A program made the position numbers and the translations under genes. Of a DNA stretch of 30,311 nucleotides, positions 1 through 12,200 are shown piece after piece. The stretch's first letter is position 1. Every line of letters begins with the position of its first letter. The stretch covers positions 1 through 30,311 of IMG/VR virus record IMGVR_UViG_3300017708_002837; one strand, 5' to 3'. The DNA comes from a virus. Under the pieces are notes generated by a model that saw only the letters and a list, made by a program, of their open reading frames with translations, ran no database searches and was not told where the DNA came from.

Positions 1-39
1 ACGGTAATTAATACATAAGGTTAGAATATAAACAAATAT

Positions 40-720
40 ATGGCTTGTTTGATTGCTAATCTTCCGTCAATAGAAGTATGGATTCGTAAAGAATACTTAA
101 CTGATCATCAATTTGGTCATGGTGAATTTGTAAAAGGCGTTTGGGTATCGGTTAAATCCATACCTGGACGCGCTTTTTATTTTGAAACATACTTACCAGA
201 ATATGCGGCAATGTATGATAAATTGCCGATTAGTGCTTTTGTATCAGATCCAGAAATACCAACACCTGATATGAATTTACCAAACTTACAATTTTGGAAT
301 TGTATGGACTATGGTGTTGTATCAGTTGATAAAAAATTTATTGGTTCAATGGATTTTGAATGCTATACTAGAGACCACGGTATTCAAAAAGGTACTTACA
401 TTTGTACAATTGATAACTATCATCATGATCCAGATTATGTTGATTGGGCAACAAGTGAAAATCCAGCAGAACATAAGTCTCATAACTTAATTGAACTGGA
501 AAATGGACAGTATGCTCTCTATCCTAATAACCGTTTACGTATCTTTGATAATAGTTTGACTCCTGTTGATCCAAAAATGCCCGATTTTAAAGTATCAACT
601 CAATATTATTCTGTTGAAAATGGATTTGAACGTCTTGGTATGGGTCGTGAAGATGAATACCATTGGAAGACTGCAAAAGAACGGGAAGAGGAAGAGAAAA
701 TAAATACCGATGAGGGATAG
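40..720 (+). CDS. Conserved T4-like phage protein of unknown function, probably virion-associated (226 aa)
   Basis: I recognise this as a protein that recurs just upstream of gp25 in marine T4-like phages, but its function is not known to me. It is rich in aromatic residues (for example FWNCMDYG near residue 85 and IDNYHHDPDYVDWA near 125-140). It has no signal peptide and no membrane segment, and it ends in a charged tail (AKEREEEEK). The start at 40 is supported by an in-frame stop at 16-18, so the gene is complete at its 5' end. A purine-rich AAGG lies rather far upstream (17-20). It is not similar to T4 gp53 as far as I can judge by eye. Its place directly before the baseplate wedge genes suggests a baseplate or tail-assembly role, which is inference. 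Its last bases overlap the longer possible start of the next small gene. Confidence 0.8.
   Translation: MACLIANLPSIEVWIRKEYLTDHQFGHGEFVKGVWVSVKSIPGRAFYFETYLPEYAAMYDKLPISAFVSDPEIPTPDMNLPNLQFWNCMDYGVVSVDKKFIGSMDFECYTRDHGIQKGTYICTIDNYHHDPDYVDWATSENPAEHKSHNLIELENGQYALYPNNRLRIFDNSLTPVDPKMPDFKVSTQYYSVENGFERLGMGREDEYHWKTAKEREEEEKINTDEG
699..706 (+). promoter_or_regulatory. Possible T4-type late promoter box (AATAAATA)
   Basis: The box matches the NATAAATA form of the late promoter reported for T4-like cyanophages and lies 54 bases before the preferred start of the 48-aa gene. It falls inside the 3' end of the 226-aa gene. In DNA this rich in A and T, the seven-base core occurs by chance several times per 30 kb, so the call rests mainly on position. 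Confidence 0.3.
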
Positions 721-760
721 GAACCCCTATAAAAGTTCTGGTTCACTAATCAGGAGTACA

Positions 761-907
761 ATGGGCAATTCACCTGTCGATAGAAATAAAGATTATATGT
801 TTAAAATGTATGGTACAACTAGTTTGATTACTGATTATTGGTCAATGCCCCGTAAAACTAATGATGATCCTGAAGAATTAACGGAAGAACAAAAAAATCA
901 AGAGTGA
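761..907 (+). CDS. Small hypothetical protein upstream of gp25 (48 aa from the preferred start)
   Basis: The frame is open from an ATG at 710, which would give 65 aa, but I prefer the ATG at 761. A strong ribosome site AGGAG (752-756) lies four bases before it, while 710 has no such site and overlaps the previous gene. The 48-aa product begins MGNSPVDRNKDYMFK. It contains an aromatic central part (DYMFKMYG, LITDYWSMP) and ends in an acidic, glutamine-rich tail (DDPEELTEEQKNQE). There is no membrane segment or known domain. An AATAAATA box at 699-706 could serve as a late promoter for this gene; if so, transcription would begin near or after 710, which again favours 761. Function unknown; the position suggests a minor structural or assembly factor. 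Confidence 0.6.
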   Translation: MGNSPVDRNKDYMFKMYGTTSLITDYWSMPRKTNDDPEELTEEQKNQE

Positions 908-910
908 GGG

Positions 911-918
911 TATAAATA
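911..918 (+). promoter_or_regulatory. T4-type late promoter TATAAATA before gp25
   Basis: A perfect TATAAATA box lies in the short intergenic gap (908-942), three bases after the stop of the small upstream gene and 24 bases before the gp25 ATG. In T4 this sequence is the single element recognised by the late sigma factor gp55 with gp33 and the gp45 sliding clamp. It would drive the gp25-gp6-gp7 block. Confidence 0.8.
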
Positions 919-942
919 AATTTATAAAAATCTACCCACACG

Positions 943-1344
943 ATGTCTTCACAGAGGGTTTCTAGAGCATTTAAAGATATTAGCTTTGCCTTTGACCCAC
1001 ATCCAGTGACAAAGGACTTACCTATATTGGTAAATCAACGTGCTATTATTCGATCAGTACGTAATTTAGTTGAAACAATACCAACTGAACGGTTTTTTAA
1101 CTCTACATTAGGTACTGATATTCGTGGATCCCTCTTTGAATTCATTGATTATGGTACTTCTATCGTAATTGAAGATCAAATTAAGAATACAGTTGAATTT
1201 TATGAGGATCGAATTGAAAATTTAAAGGTTGAGGTCGATCCTCAACCTGACAATAATAGTTTTGATGTAAAAGTGTTCTTTGATATCGTTGGTTCAGATT
1301 TTCCACCACAAGCATTCTCCTTTATTCTGGAGACAACGCGATAA
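943..1344 (+). CDS. 25: Baseplate wedge subunit gp25 (GPW/gp25 family, lysozyme-like fold name only)
   Basis: At 133 aa it is almost exactly the length of T4 gp25 (132 aa). It has the family pattern: an N-terminal strand region, LVNQRAIIRSVRNLV (about 29-43), then PTERFFNSTLGTDIRGSLFE (about 47-66), which corresponds to the conserved loop carrying the EPR-type motif, here read as TER. A C-terminal half made of alternating strands follows. In T4, gp25 sits at the top of the wedge near the first sheath ring and helps start sheath polymerisation. Here it is first in its operon, behind a perfect late promoter. There is no canonical Shine-Dalgarno sequence just before its ATG. The next gene, gp6, starts four bases after its stop, as expected for partners in the same wedge core. 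Confidence 0.93.
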   Translation: MSSQRVSRAFKDISFAFDPHPVTKDLPILVNQRAIIRSVRNLVETIPTERFFNSTLGTDIRGSLFEFIDYGTSIVIEDQIKNTVEFYEDRIENLKVEVDPQPDNNSFDVKVFFDIVGSDFPPQAFSFILETTR

Positions 1345-1347
1345 AAA

Positions 1348-3249
1348 ATGCCTTTTACTCAGTTTACTAACTTAGATTTTGACCAAATTAAGGTTCAAAT
1401 CAAAGATTATCTCCGTGCTAACTCTAATTTTACGGATTTTGACTTTGAAGGATCTAATTTTTCAGTCTTAATTGATACGCTTGCTTATAATACTTACATT
1501 AACGCATTTAATGCGAACCTTGTAGTTAATGAATCCTTCTTAGATGGTGCTACAGTTCGTGAAAATGTAGTTTCTCTTGCTAGAAATATTGGTTATATAC
1601 CTCGTTCTAAGAGTGCTGCTAAGGCACAGGTCACTTTTACAGTACCAACTGGGACATTAGGTGCTACATTAACCTTAGAATCAGGTTTGGTTTGTGTTGG
1701 TGCTCAAGATAATACTTCATATCGTTTCTCAATACCCTCAAGTATCACTGCTTCTGTTGTTGATGATGTAGCACAGTTTGGTACATCTGAAAATCCTATA
1801 GAAGTTTTTCAAGGATCGCTACTCTCTACACAATTCTTGGTCAATACGGCACAAGATCAGCGTTTTATCCTTGATAATCCAAATATTGACACTTCAACCA
1901 TCACTGTTTTTGTAAAAGGTATCAATGATACTGGTCTTGGACGTGAATTTAAGTTAATTGATAACATTTTAAACATTGATAATAACTCTGAAATCTTCTT
2001 AATTCAAGAAGTACAGGAAGAACGTTATGAATTGTTATTTGGTGATGGATATTTTGGTAAAAAGTTAGAAAATAATGCTGTTGTAACTGTTAATTACATT
2101 ATAACTGATGGTGAAGCAGGAAATGGACCATCATTGTTTGATTTCCAAGGTAATTTTATTGATGAAGATGGACTTAGATTTATTCCTACTGCCTCAGTAC
2201 CCATTACAACCGTCCAGAAGGCACAGAATGGTGGTGAAGTAGAGAACTTATCGTCTATTAAATACTTCGCTCCTAGACTCTACTCGGCACAGTACAGAGC
2301 GGTTACTGCTAGGGACTATGAAGCAATCATCTCCTCAATATATTCTAATACAGAGTCTGTTGCAGTTGTTGGGGGAGAAGAATTAACACCACCACAATTT
2401 GGTAGTGTGCAAATTAGTATCAAACCTAAGAATGGTACTTATATTTCTGACTTTGATAAGCAGAATATTATGAGTAAGATTAAACAATACTCTATTGCTG
2501 GTATTAATCAGAAGATTGTTGATCTAAAAATACTTTATGTTGAGATTGATTCAACAGTTTACTATAATAACACCCAAGTTTCTAATCCGGATGAACTTAG
2601 GACTAATATCATTAATTCTTTAACGACATATTCTAAAGACGTTGATATGAATCGCTTTGGTGGTCGATTTAAGTATAGTAAAGTTCTTCAATTAATTGAT
2701 CGTGTTGATGATGCTATTACTTCTAATGTTACTAAAGTGATAATTAGAAGAGATATTAAGGTTCTTAAGAATCAGTTTGCACAATATGAACTTTGTTTTG
2801 GTAATAGATTCCATGTAAATTCAAATGGATTAAATATTAAATCAACAGGATTTAATATTCCTGGAGAATCTTCAAAAGTATTTTTAACAGACAATCCAAT
2901 TAATAGTGTAAAAGGAACAATCGCAATCGTTAAGATTGATTCTAGCGATAATATAGTAGTTGTTGCTAAAGAAGCAGGAACAGTTGATTATAGTAAAGGA
3001 GAAGTTATTCTTAATACTGTAAATATTACTGAAACAGATAAACCAAATAATATTATTGAGATTCAGGCATTCCCAGAATCTAATGATGTTGTAGGTCTTA
3101 AAGATCTTTACTTAGATTTTAACATTTCTAGTAGTGGAATAAATATGATTAAAGATGTTATCGCATCTGGTGAAGATATTTCTGGTGTATCGTTCACAAG
3201 AGATTACTACACTTCAAGTTATTCAAACGGAGCACTACAGAGGAAATAA
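1348..3249 (+). CDS. 6: Baseplate wedge subunit gp6
   Basis: The 633-aa product is close to T4 gp6 (660 aa) in length. The N-terminal segment, with LDFDQIKVQIKDYL, FEGSNFSVLIDTLAYNT, NESFLDGATVRENV and ARNIGYIPRS (about residues 8-92), is the characteristic gp6/baseplate-J-like region. The middle contains LLFGDGYFGKKL (about 229-240), followed by a Baseplate_J-type stretch with ITARDYEAII-like sequence near 325. In T4, gp6 dimers join gp7 and gp25 and form the continuous inner ring of the baseplate, whose opening accompanies sheath contraction. The gene sits between gp25 and the gp7-slot gene with gaps of three bases, so the core wedge complex is encoded as one unit. A GAGG ribosome site for the next gene lies in its last codons. 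Confidence 0.93.
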   Translation: MPFTQFTNLDFDQIKVQIKDYLRANSNFTDFDFEGSNFSVLIDTLAYNTYINAFNANLVVNESFLDGATVRENVVSLARNIGYIPRSKSAAKAQVTFTVPTGTLGATLTLESGLVCVGAQDNTSYRFSIPSSITASVVDDVAQFGTSENPIEVFQGSLLSTQFLVNTAQDQRFILDNPNIDTSTITVFVKGINDTGLGREFKLIDNILNIDNNSEIFLIQEVQEERYELLFGDGYFGKKLENNAVVTVNYIITDGEAGNGPSLFDFQGNFIDEDGLRFIPTASVPITTVQKAQNGGEVENLSSIKYFAPRLYSAQYRAVTARDYEAIISSIYSNTESVAVVGGEELTPPQFGSVQISIKPKNGTYISDFDKQNIMSKIKQYSIAGINQKIVDLKILYVEIDSTVYYNNTQVSNPDELRTNIINSLTTYSKDVDMNRFGGRFKYSKVLQLIDRVDDAITSNVTKVIIRRDIKVLKNQFAQYELCFGNRFHVNSNGLNIKSTGFNIPGESSKVFLTDNPINSVKGTIAIVKIDSSDNIVVVAKEAGTVDYSKGEVILNTVNITETDKPNNIIEIQAFPESNDVVGLKDLYLDFNISSSGINMIKDVIASGEDISGVSFTRDYYTSSYSNGALQRK

Positions 3250-3252
3250 GAT

Positions 3253-6200
3253 ATGTCGCATTTTGAGAAGAAAGTGCAACTCAATAAAATTATTGAGAGC
3301 CAACTTCCAGAATTTTTAGTTGCCGACTTTCCTAAAGCGGTAGAGTTTTTCAAGCAATATTATATCTCTCAAGAGTCTCAGGGTAGTAATATTGATTTGA
3401 TTGATAATCTCGATAAGTATATCAAATTAGATAATCTTATTCCTGAAGTTATTGTTGGAACAGCAACTCTCTCGGTAAATATCAGTGCTTCAGATACCAC
3501 AATCATAGTATCTTCTACAAGAGGATATCCGGATGATTATGGTCTTTTAAAGATTGGTGATGAAATTATTACATATACTGGTAAGACAGATACTTCTTTT
3601 ACCGGATGTATCCGTGGTTTTAGTGGTGTAACTGGATTTGATGATACAACAAAATCATACTTTACAAATACTAACCGCCAAAGTGTAATTTTTGAAGATA
3701 CTGTTGCATCTAATCATAGTGCAAATGCAACTATTCAGAATCTTAGTGCTCTTTTCCTGCAAGAATTTTATAAAAAGTTAAAGAAAACATTTACTCCTGG
3801 ATTTGAAGAAGAGACTTTTGTATCTGATCTTAACGTCTCAAACTTCATTAAACACGCCAGAAACTTCTATCAGTCTAAAGGTATTGAAGAGTCTATAATC
3901 ATCCTCTTCAAGGTGCTCTACGGGGTCACTGCGAAGGTTATTGATCTTGAGAGTAGATTGATTAAATCTTCTTCTGCAGATTATGCTAGAAGAGAAGTTG
4001 TTGTTGTTGAAAGAATTTCCGGAGATCCTTTTGGTTTAGAAGGTCAAACTATTTTTAAATCAACTGATCTCAATACCAATGCATCAATATCTGAAGTAGA
4101 AATATTTACTAAAAATAATAGATCTTTTTATAAACTTGGACTGTTTGTTGGATATAATGATAGAGATCTTATAGAAGGTTTTTTTACAATACCTGGATTT
4201 TCTAGAGTTTTAGAGACAGTTTCTCCTGGAGATTCTGTTATTAGTGTAGATTCTACAATTGGATTTGATGAATCTGGTATTATCATTAGTGGAAATAATA
4301 CAATAACATACACTTCAAAGAGTGTTAATCAGTTTTTTGGATGTAGTGGTGTTGAAGATATAATTAACACTACAGATCCAATTAGATCAAATGAAACTGT
4401 ATTTGGATATGAAAATGGTGATGTAAGCAAAAAGTGTGAATTGCGTATTACTGGTGTTCTTTCTAGTTTTGAAGTACTTGAAGATAATCCCCTGATTGAA
4501 GTTGGTGAGAAAATTTTCGTAAAAAATATTGGTGATGTAATTAAAAATCCATCACAAAATAAAACAAATAAGGAAATATTTGCAAATTCTTGGATATACA
4601 ACACTAAAACAAGATTTGAAGTAGAAAGTATTTTTAATTCTTCTTTCTACTTGTATAGTGATGTTGATAAGGCAACTTTACGAATTGGAGACACTGTTGA
4701 TATCCTCATTGGCAGTAGTAATCAAGTAGCTCCAGGTGGATCTAATGCTCTTGTACAGTCAATTAGTACTCCACCAGTTTCTGTTGGAATAGCAGAAGTA
4801 ACTTTAGGAAATATTGGTTCTTTTCAACCAGTTCCATTTCAATCTTATAGTATTAGAAGGAATCTTATAAAAGGTAAGAGTTTAACAACTCCAATTAAAG
4901 AAGGTAATAATGTTTATATTGCCGATACTTTAAATGTTTATACTGATGATAATGAAGAATTTGGATATATTGCATCAAATTCTTTACCAGGATATGAAAT
5001 CTTAGATGAAATTATTGAATCATCTATATCAGATGGTCAGGAGTCTAATCTTGGTGGATATAGTGAAGAACTAAAGACTTGGAAATCTATTAAATTTGAT
5101 TCTTCCGTAAGATTTTTAAATGGTGATCGTGTAAAATATATTGCTGAAAATCAATTAGTTGGATTAGTTTCTGGACAGTATTATTATATTAAGATAATAA
5201 AATCAAACGAAATTCAATTATATTCATCTAAAACATTACTGAATACTAGTAGTGATGATCCAGTTAGATTTATACCTAATCAATTAGGAGGAACACATTC
5301 CTTCACTCTTGACAGACATGAGAATAAGCAATTATCTTCCAACAATATTCTTAGGAAAATTTCATTAAAAGAAAAAATTTCATCTAAAAATAAAGATGTA
5401 AGAACTATTGGTAGTGTTGGTATTCTTATTAATGGTGTTGAGATTAGTAGTCCAGATTCTAGAGATAGCATTTATTTTGGTCCTTTAGACAAATTTGAAG
5501 TTTTAAATAGTGGTATAGGTTATGATGTAATTAATCCACCAGAAATTGAAATTAGTAGTGGAACATCTACTGCTTTAGTTGAACCTATTATTGTAGGAAG
5601 TGTAAAAGAAGTTCTTGTAGATCCCCAAAGTTTTGATGTTAATGATGTTCTTTCAGTAACATTAACAGGAGGAAATGGTAGTGGATGTCAGTTAGAACCA
5701 GTCTTTGGTAAAAGATTTAGAGAAGTATCATTTGATAGTCGTGCTTTATCTCTTGGTGGTGGTATTGATATTACTAATGAAACTATTACTTTTCTTGACG
5801 ATCACAATTTTGTAAATGGACAATCCATTATTTACAATAATAATGGTAGTGATTCAATTTCTATAGGTGATGCTTTTGATCCAACAAATACCATTACAGG
5901 AACTTTAGGTAATAGTGATCAATATTTTGTTAAGGTTGTTAATCCATCAACTATTAAACTTCATATTAATGAAGGGGATGCTCTTGCAGGAATAAACACA
6001 ATTGGATTTTCTACTGCAACAAGTTCTTCAGGTATTCATAAGTTTACAACTCTTCCAAAAAATAATCTTAGAAAGATTGTAGTATTAAATCCTGGTTCTG
6101 GGTATACACATAGAAAACTAAGAGTCAAAACATCAGGAATTTCCACAGTTTACAATACTGTATCATTTAAAAATCATGGATTTGAGACGGGTGAGACTGT

Positions 6201-9200
6201 TAATTATTCAACTACTGGAACTAGTATTGTCGGACTTGATACTTCCAATCAATATCAAATTCAAAAAATTGATTCCGATTCTTTTAGACTGATTAATTTG
6301 GGTATTGGTAGTACAGTTACTGAAAATATTGTAAAAAATAAACATGTTAACTTTACAAATTCTGGTAGTGGATATCATATCTTTAATTATCCAGATATTG
6401 AAGTAACTGCTAATATTTTATTTGAGGGAACGACAGGAACATTTACATTTACTCCTTCAATTACTGGAGAAATTGTTGATACTTATCTCTATGAAACCGG
6501 TGCTGGTTATGGATCAACAACTATAAACCTTCATAAAAAACCTAATATTAGTGTTTCTAAAGGTAAAAATGGGCAACTTTCTCCCATTGTTAGTAATGGA
6601 AGAATTATTGAGGTACAAATTTTAAATGGTGGGAAAGATTATAAATCAACTCCAGAATTAGTTGTTGAAGACACTACAGGCACTGGAGCAATTCTTAGAC
6701 CAGTAATGGTTGATGGTAAAATTACTAATGTTATAGTAATTAATGAAGGTATTGGTTATAGTAGTAATGCAACAATTAAAGTAAAATCTAGAGGATTTGG
6801 TGCAAAGTTTGATACTAGAGTCAGAAAACTTCACATTAATGATGCAGAAAGATTCTCAAAATTTTCTAAAAATAAAAATGAGAAGATTTTTTCAAACTTA
6901 TACAAAAATAATAGAGAAGATTCACTTGTATATGGAATATTTGGATATTCCGAAGATTTAGCAAAAAATATTGAGTCTCTTGATGATCTTCATTCACCGA
7001 TCATTGGATGGGCATATGATGGAAATCCAATTTATGGTCCTTATGCATATTCTAATCCTAGTGATATTCAATCTGGTGTTGAAATTATCAAACCAAGTTA
7101 TGAATTAGCACCCTCTTCAGTTGAAGATAGACCAGATTTTGAGAATGGATTCTTTATTGAAGATTACAGATATAATGCAAGTGGTGATTTAGATGAGCAT
7201 AATGGTCGTTTTACAAAAACACCAGAATATCCAAATGGTGTTTATGCATACTTTGTTGGTGTTACAAAAGAAACTACATCTTCAACTCCTGAAGCATTTG
7301 AACCAAAATATCCATATTTTATTGGAAATACATATCAATCAAAATTTATTGAAGATAATCTAATATTAGATCATAAATTTGATTTTAATAATTCAAATCT
7401 CTCTAGAAATACTTTCCCATATAATATTAATCGTTTGAGAGAAGATTATGATTTTATTAATGAAAGTTATCAGCAGACTGAACAAATAAATTTTGTAAAG
7501 TCTGTATCTCAAGGATCTATAGATAAAATTAATATTGTTGATGGTGGTATTGGATATAAAATTGGAGATAGGGTCAATTTTGAAGATGAAGATGCTAGTG
7601 GTACAGGACTAAGAGCACAAGTATCTGAATTGGTTGGTGCTGCAATTACTTCTCTTGATACAACACTTGAAAGTTACGAAAATGTTGTATTTGAGTGGGA
7701 TAATGATAGTCAAGTATCTGCTTATAATATTTCAGGATTTGAAATTCTCAATAATGATACTGTTGCTATTTCTGATTTATCTACATCAGTAGATGCTCTT
7801 GCAGATTCGTTTACCGTTGAATTTAGTACTCAAACTGTTGCTCTTGCAGCAACAATGAGTTCAAATAATTTTACTCCTTATGGTAAATATGAAGATATCT
7901 TCATTTCCAAAAAACTTAACAATGTATCAATTGGAAACTCAATTAGAATTGTTTCGGATTTAGGAAGTGAAATTGTAACTGTATTGAATACGTTTGATAA
8001 TGATGTTATAAGAGTTAAGAGACATGGTAGTGCAGGTGCTGCACATAGTTTGAGTAGTAGACTTGAACTTCTTAATGATCGTGTAGTTCTTCCGGTAAAA
8101 ACTAAACAGTTTGAATCTACGAGAGATGATTTAGTATATTTTAATGGGCACCAGTCAATTGGTCTTGGAACAACACCTGGAGGAGCACTTGAAACTACAT
8201 TCTTAGTTGGGAATACAAATGTAACTGCAAATATTCCCTTTAGACAGATTCGCCTACCAAATCACCCATTTAAAACTGGTCAAAAAGTAATACTTGAGAA
8301 ATCTTCAAATCCTGCAGTAGATCAAATTATTGTTGGTAACGATGAAAGTGGTGCAGGTACCTTCTTTGTTCCACAAGTGATATCAGAACTTTATGTAATT
8401 GATAAAGGTAAAGATTATATTGGTCTTACAACACAAGTTGGTCTTACCACTGCAGGAAATGGTCTATTTTTCTATAATAATGGTAGTGATAATTCAGAAT
8501 ACAAATTATCTTCAGATTTTACACAACTGACTGGTGATCTTAATAAAATTACTACCAAAATTAGTTGTGGTGCTACTCATGGGTTGAAAGTTGGCGACAC
8601 AGTTAATTTAACTGTTAATCCTAACACCATAGTTGGTCTTGGAACAACATCGGCATGTAGAGCAGCATTTGATATTGATAATCAACTCCTATTAATCAAT
8701 CGTGTTGATATTGATTCATCTGCATTTAATACTAATAATAACAGTATTACATTTAATGATCACGAATATAAGACTGGTGATAAGTTATTATATGAATCTA
8801 ATAATGTAGCAACAGGTCTTATTTCAGGACAATCTTACTATGTTATAAAAGATAGTTCCAATACTTTCAGACTTGCAGAAACTTTATATGAAACCAATTC
8901 CTCAACAGAAAAATCTATTAATATTACTGGAACTGGAACTGGTACACATAAATTATCATTAATTAATCCACAAATTGATGTCACAAGAAATAGTGATCTT
9001 CAGATTAAATTAGAAGATTCTTCACTTACTGGATATGAATTAAGAATCTATAGAGAAAATGAATTTATTAATGAGTATAATTCATCTTCTGATACTTTAG
9101 ATTTCAACGTTGTTAGAGTTGGTACTCCAGGAAATAGTGGTGCATCACTTACAATTAAATATTCTGATAATATTGTATCAGAACTCTTCTATACTCTTGA

Positions 9201-12200
9201 AAAGGGTGGATATATTAGTACTGCTGATAGGGATGTAACTAATTTCTCAAAGATAAACTATGTTAATAGTGAATATATTGGAACATATGATGTATTTGGA
9301 ATTGAATCTACAACTTTTAATATCTCACCATTAAAATTACCAAAAGTTTTAAATTACACATCTAATCAATGTGACTCTTTAGAATATACAATATCATCTT
9401 CCAATGATATTACTGGTTCAATATCAAAAGTAGATATTATTTCTAAAGGATTTAATTATCAGAAACTTCCAAAATTTAAAGATGTTACTAGCGTAAATGG
9501 AACCAATGCAAATTTAGGAGCAATCTCATCTTCTATTGGAAGGATTAATAAAGTAAAATTTAGTAATATTGGATATGATTATCCATCAGACAAAACACTA
9601 AGACCAGAAGCAGATATTGCATCAACATTTAATATTGATAATTTAGATACAATTACTGGATTTAGTATTGTAAATCCAGGTGATAAGTATATTAGTGATC
9701 CAGATCTTTTACTTTGGAATGATACTAGTAATAAAATTGTAGATTCATCATCTTTAAAGACAGATGCTTCAAATGGATCTATTTCCACAATTGAGCAGAT
9801 AGCACCTATATTTGGTTTAGAATCAGAACCACATAGAGTTATTGCAATTAACAACTCTAATGGTATTGGTATTAATAACATTACTACCGACAATTCTGGA
9901 ACAGCTGTTTGTACATTAAAAACTCCGTTACTTACAGGATTCATAACACCACCATTTGCAGGAGGAGATCTTGTATTTGTTGAAGGCATTGAGATGTCTG
10001 ATGATGGTGATGGATATAACTCTTCTGATTATAACTATCAGTTCTTTAAAGTTATCTCATATTCTAATACAAATCCAGCAACATTAACATTCCAAATTGC
10101 TGGTAATGATGGTATTGGATTTTCTACAAATCCAGGAATTGCTAAAACCAATCAATCTGGATATGCAAATATTATTAATAGCAAAGAATATCCAGATATT
10201 AAAGTTATTCAGGATAGAGGCACCTTCACTATCAATGAACCACTTCTTGTAGATGCAAATACTGGGTATGTAAGTACAGATCTTACAGTTGCTTCAGTAA
10301 GAGATGATTTTCTAAAAATAAATGGAAGATTTGACTTAGAAAAAGGTTATAAAATCAAAGGTGTTATTAGTGGATGTATTGCCGACATAACTAACGTTGA
10401 TAGAAAGAGAGCAAAATTTAATATTAATTATTCATCTAAATTGAATATTGGGTGGAGAAATGATATTGGTAAAATTAGTGAAGATTATCAAGTCATTCCA
10501 GATAATGATTATTATCAAAACCTTTCATACTCTATCAAGAGTCCAATCACTTGGAATGAATTTTTATCACCAGTAAACAGCATACTTCATCCAGCAGGTC
10601 TTAAGAACTTTGCTGATGTTGGAATTTCTTCTACTGCAAATGTATCAGCATCTGCTGAAGGATCAACAATAGCAATTACCACTCTTGATATTAATTCTGA
10701 GAAGAGGGTAGATGCTATAAATCTGTTTGATAATAGTATTGATGATAATCCTAAAGAAAGTTTAATAGGAAATTTCTTACAATCTAACTCTTTACAAGTT
10801 CAGAATAGAAAGTTAGCAGACTATATTGAATGTAAAACCAACAGGGTTTTAATACATGATGATATTAGTGGCGAGTTCTCAAGCAGTGGATTTAAAGATA
10901 TATTTAAAGAAATTGAAGAGATTGATACTCTTGATGATCATGTAAGATATTTAATTCAAATTATTGATCCAGATACTGGAAATATTCAAATTACCGAATT
11001 AGTATTACAGTCTACCAATCTTAACGCATATCTGTTCACAAAGTATAATACTTTTAGTGAAAAATTACTTGGAACTTTTCGTGCAGATGTTGATACTTTT
11101 AGTAGAAAAACATTAATATTTGATCCAGTTGATCCATATAATACTGATCATGATATTAAGATTCTAAAGAAGACATACTTATATCAAGATTTGCCTGTAG
11201 ATATTACTGGAATTGGAACGGAAAATTTTGGATCTATTAATCTTACAAGTACATTTACATCTGGAATCGGTAGTGTTGGAACTGCTACAAGCACAAAAAC
11301 TATTGCAGAGTTCAATGTAAATGATTTTAATGGTGCATTTGCTACTATTGAAATTAGAGATAGATTTGGACTAAATGTAAATTATATTGAAGCATCTATT
11401 GACTTTGATGGAACGGATACTTATTTAAATGAATATTATTTTGATTCTGAAAATATTTCATATAGTTATATTCAAACTGGTATTCTTGATGTTGAATATG
11501 ATTCAAACTCTGGGATAGTCTCTTTAACTGCATCTAACAATGAAACTTCTACTGATGTATATGATGTTCGTTCTAGTATTGTTGGATTTGGAACTACAAC
11601 ATCTGGTATTGGAACATATCGTTTCCTTGTTAGCGGACAACCAGAAGGATCTGAAAATAGTGCAAGATTAGAATCTACTTTAGGTGAGGGATCAGGTACT
11701 GTAAGATTGGGCACATTTAATATTGATGAGATTGCATCATCATCTTCTATTGTTCGTGTTTCTGCAGGACAAACCTCTTCAATTCATCAGGTTACAATTA
11801 TTGCTAATGATATTGAATCAGAGGTTTATGTTACTCCTGGTCCATTCTCAGCAGTTAATAATACATCTGGTCTTGGAACATTTGGTGGAGAAATTAATGG
11901 TAATGATTTCTACTTAAATTTCTATCCAGATTCTGGATATAGTGTTAAGACACAATCATTTAATGAGGTTCTTTACAGATTTAGTGATTTTGATAATGAA
12001 CCACAATCTTTAGAATTTGGACCATCAGAACAAAATCTTTTCTTAACTAGCTTTGATGGTCTAAATGGTGTAAGAGCAAATAGAGTTAATTTTAAATTAA
12101 GTCATGAAAATTTTCCAATTTATACTAAGATATTCAATCCTGGGGATACGTCTAATATAGATTATGAAACAGGATTATTTAAATATACTAATCATTTCTT

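Noticed and set aside
27-34. TATAAACA as a late promoter for the 226-aa gene
   Set aside because: It differs from TATAAATA at the second-last base and lies only six bases before the ATG; the true promoter could be outside the window.
710-760. Longer start (ATG at 710) for the small gene upstream of gp25
   Set aside because: It overlaps the previous gene, has no ribosome site and would fall at or before the likely transcription start; the ATG at 761 has AGGAG four bases upstream.
3138-3145. AATAAATA inside gp6 as a promoter for the gp7-slot gene
   Set aside because: It is inside coding sequence about 107 bases from the next start, and the seven-base core is expected many times by chance in DNA this AT-rich.
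9579-9989. 136-codon open frame on the minus strand inside the gp7-slot gene
   Set aside because: It is a shadow frame of the AT-rich repeat coding sequence, without a ribosome site or recognisable protein features. The same holds for the other minus-strand frames, e.g. 26862-27179, 27155-27481 and 27817-28104.
11723-11917. Plus-strand out-of-frame open frames rich in Leu/His/Gln (also 12641-12850, 14018-14200, 22558-22782, 26959-27231, 29101-29310)
   Set aside because: Their composition (runs of L, Q, H) is that of a shifted reading of repetitive coding DNA, and each lies wholly inside a well-supported gene.
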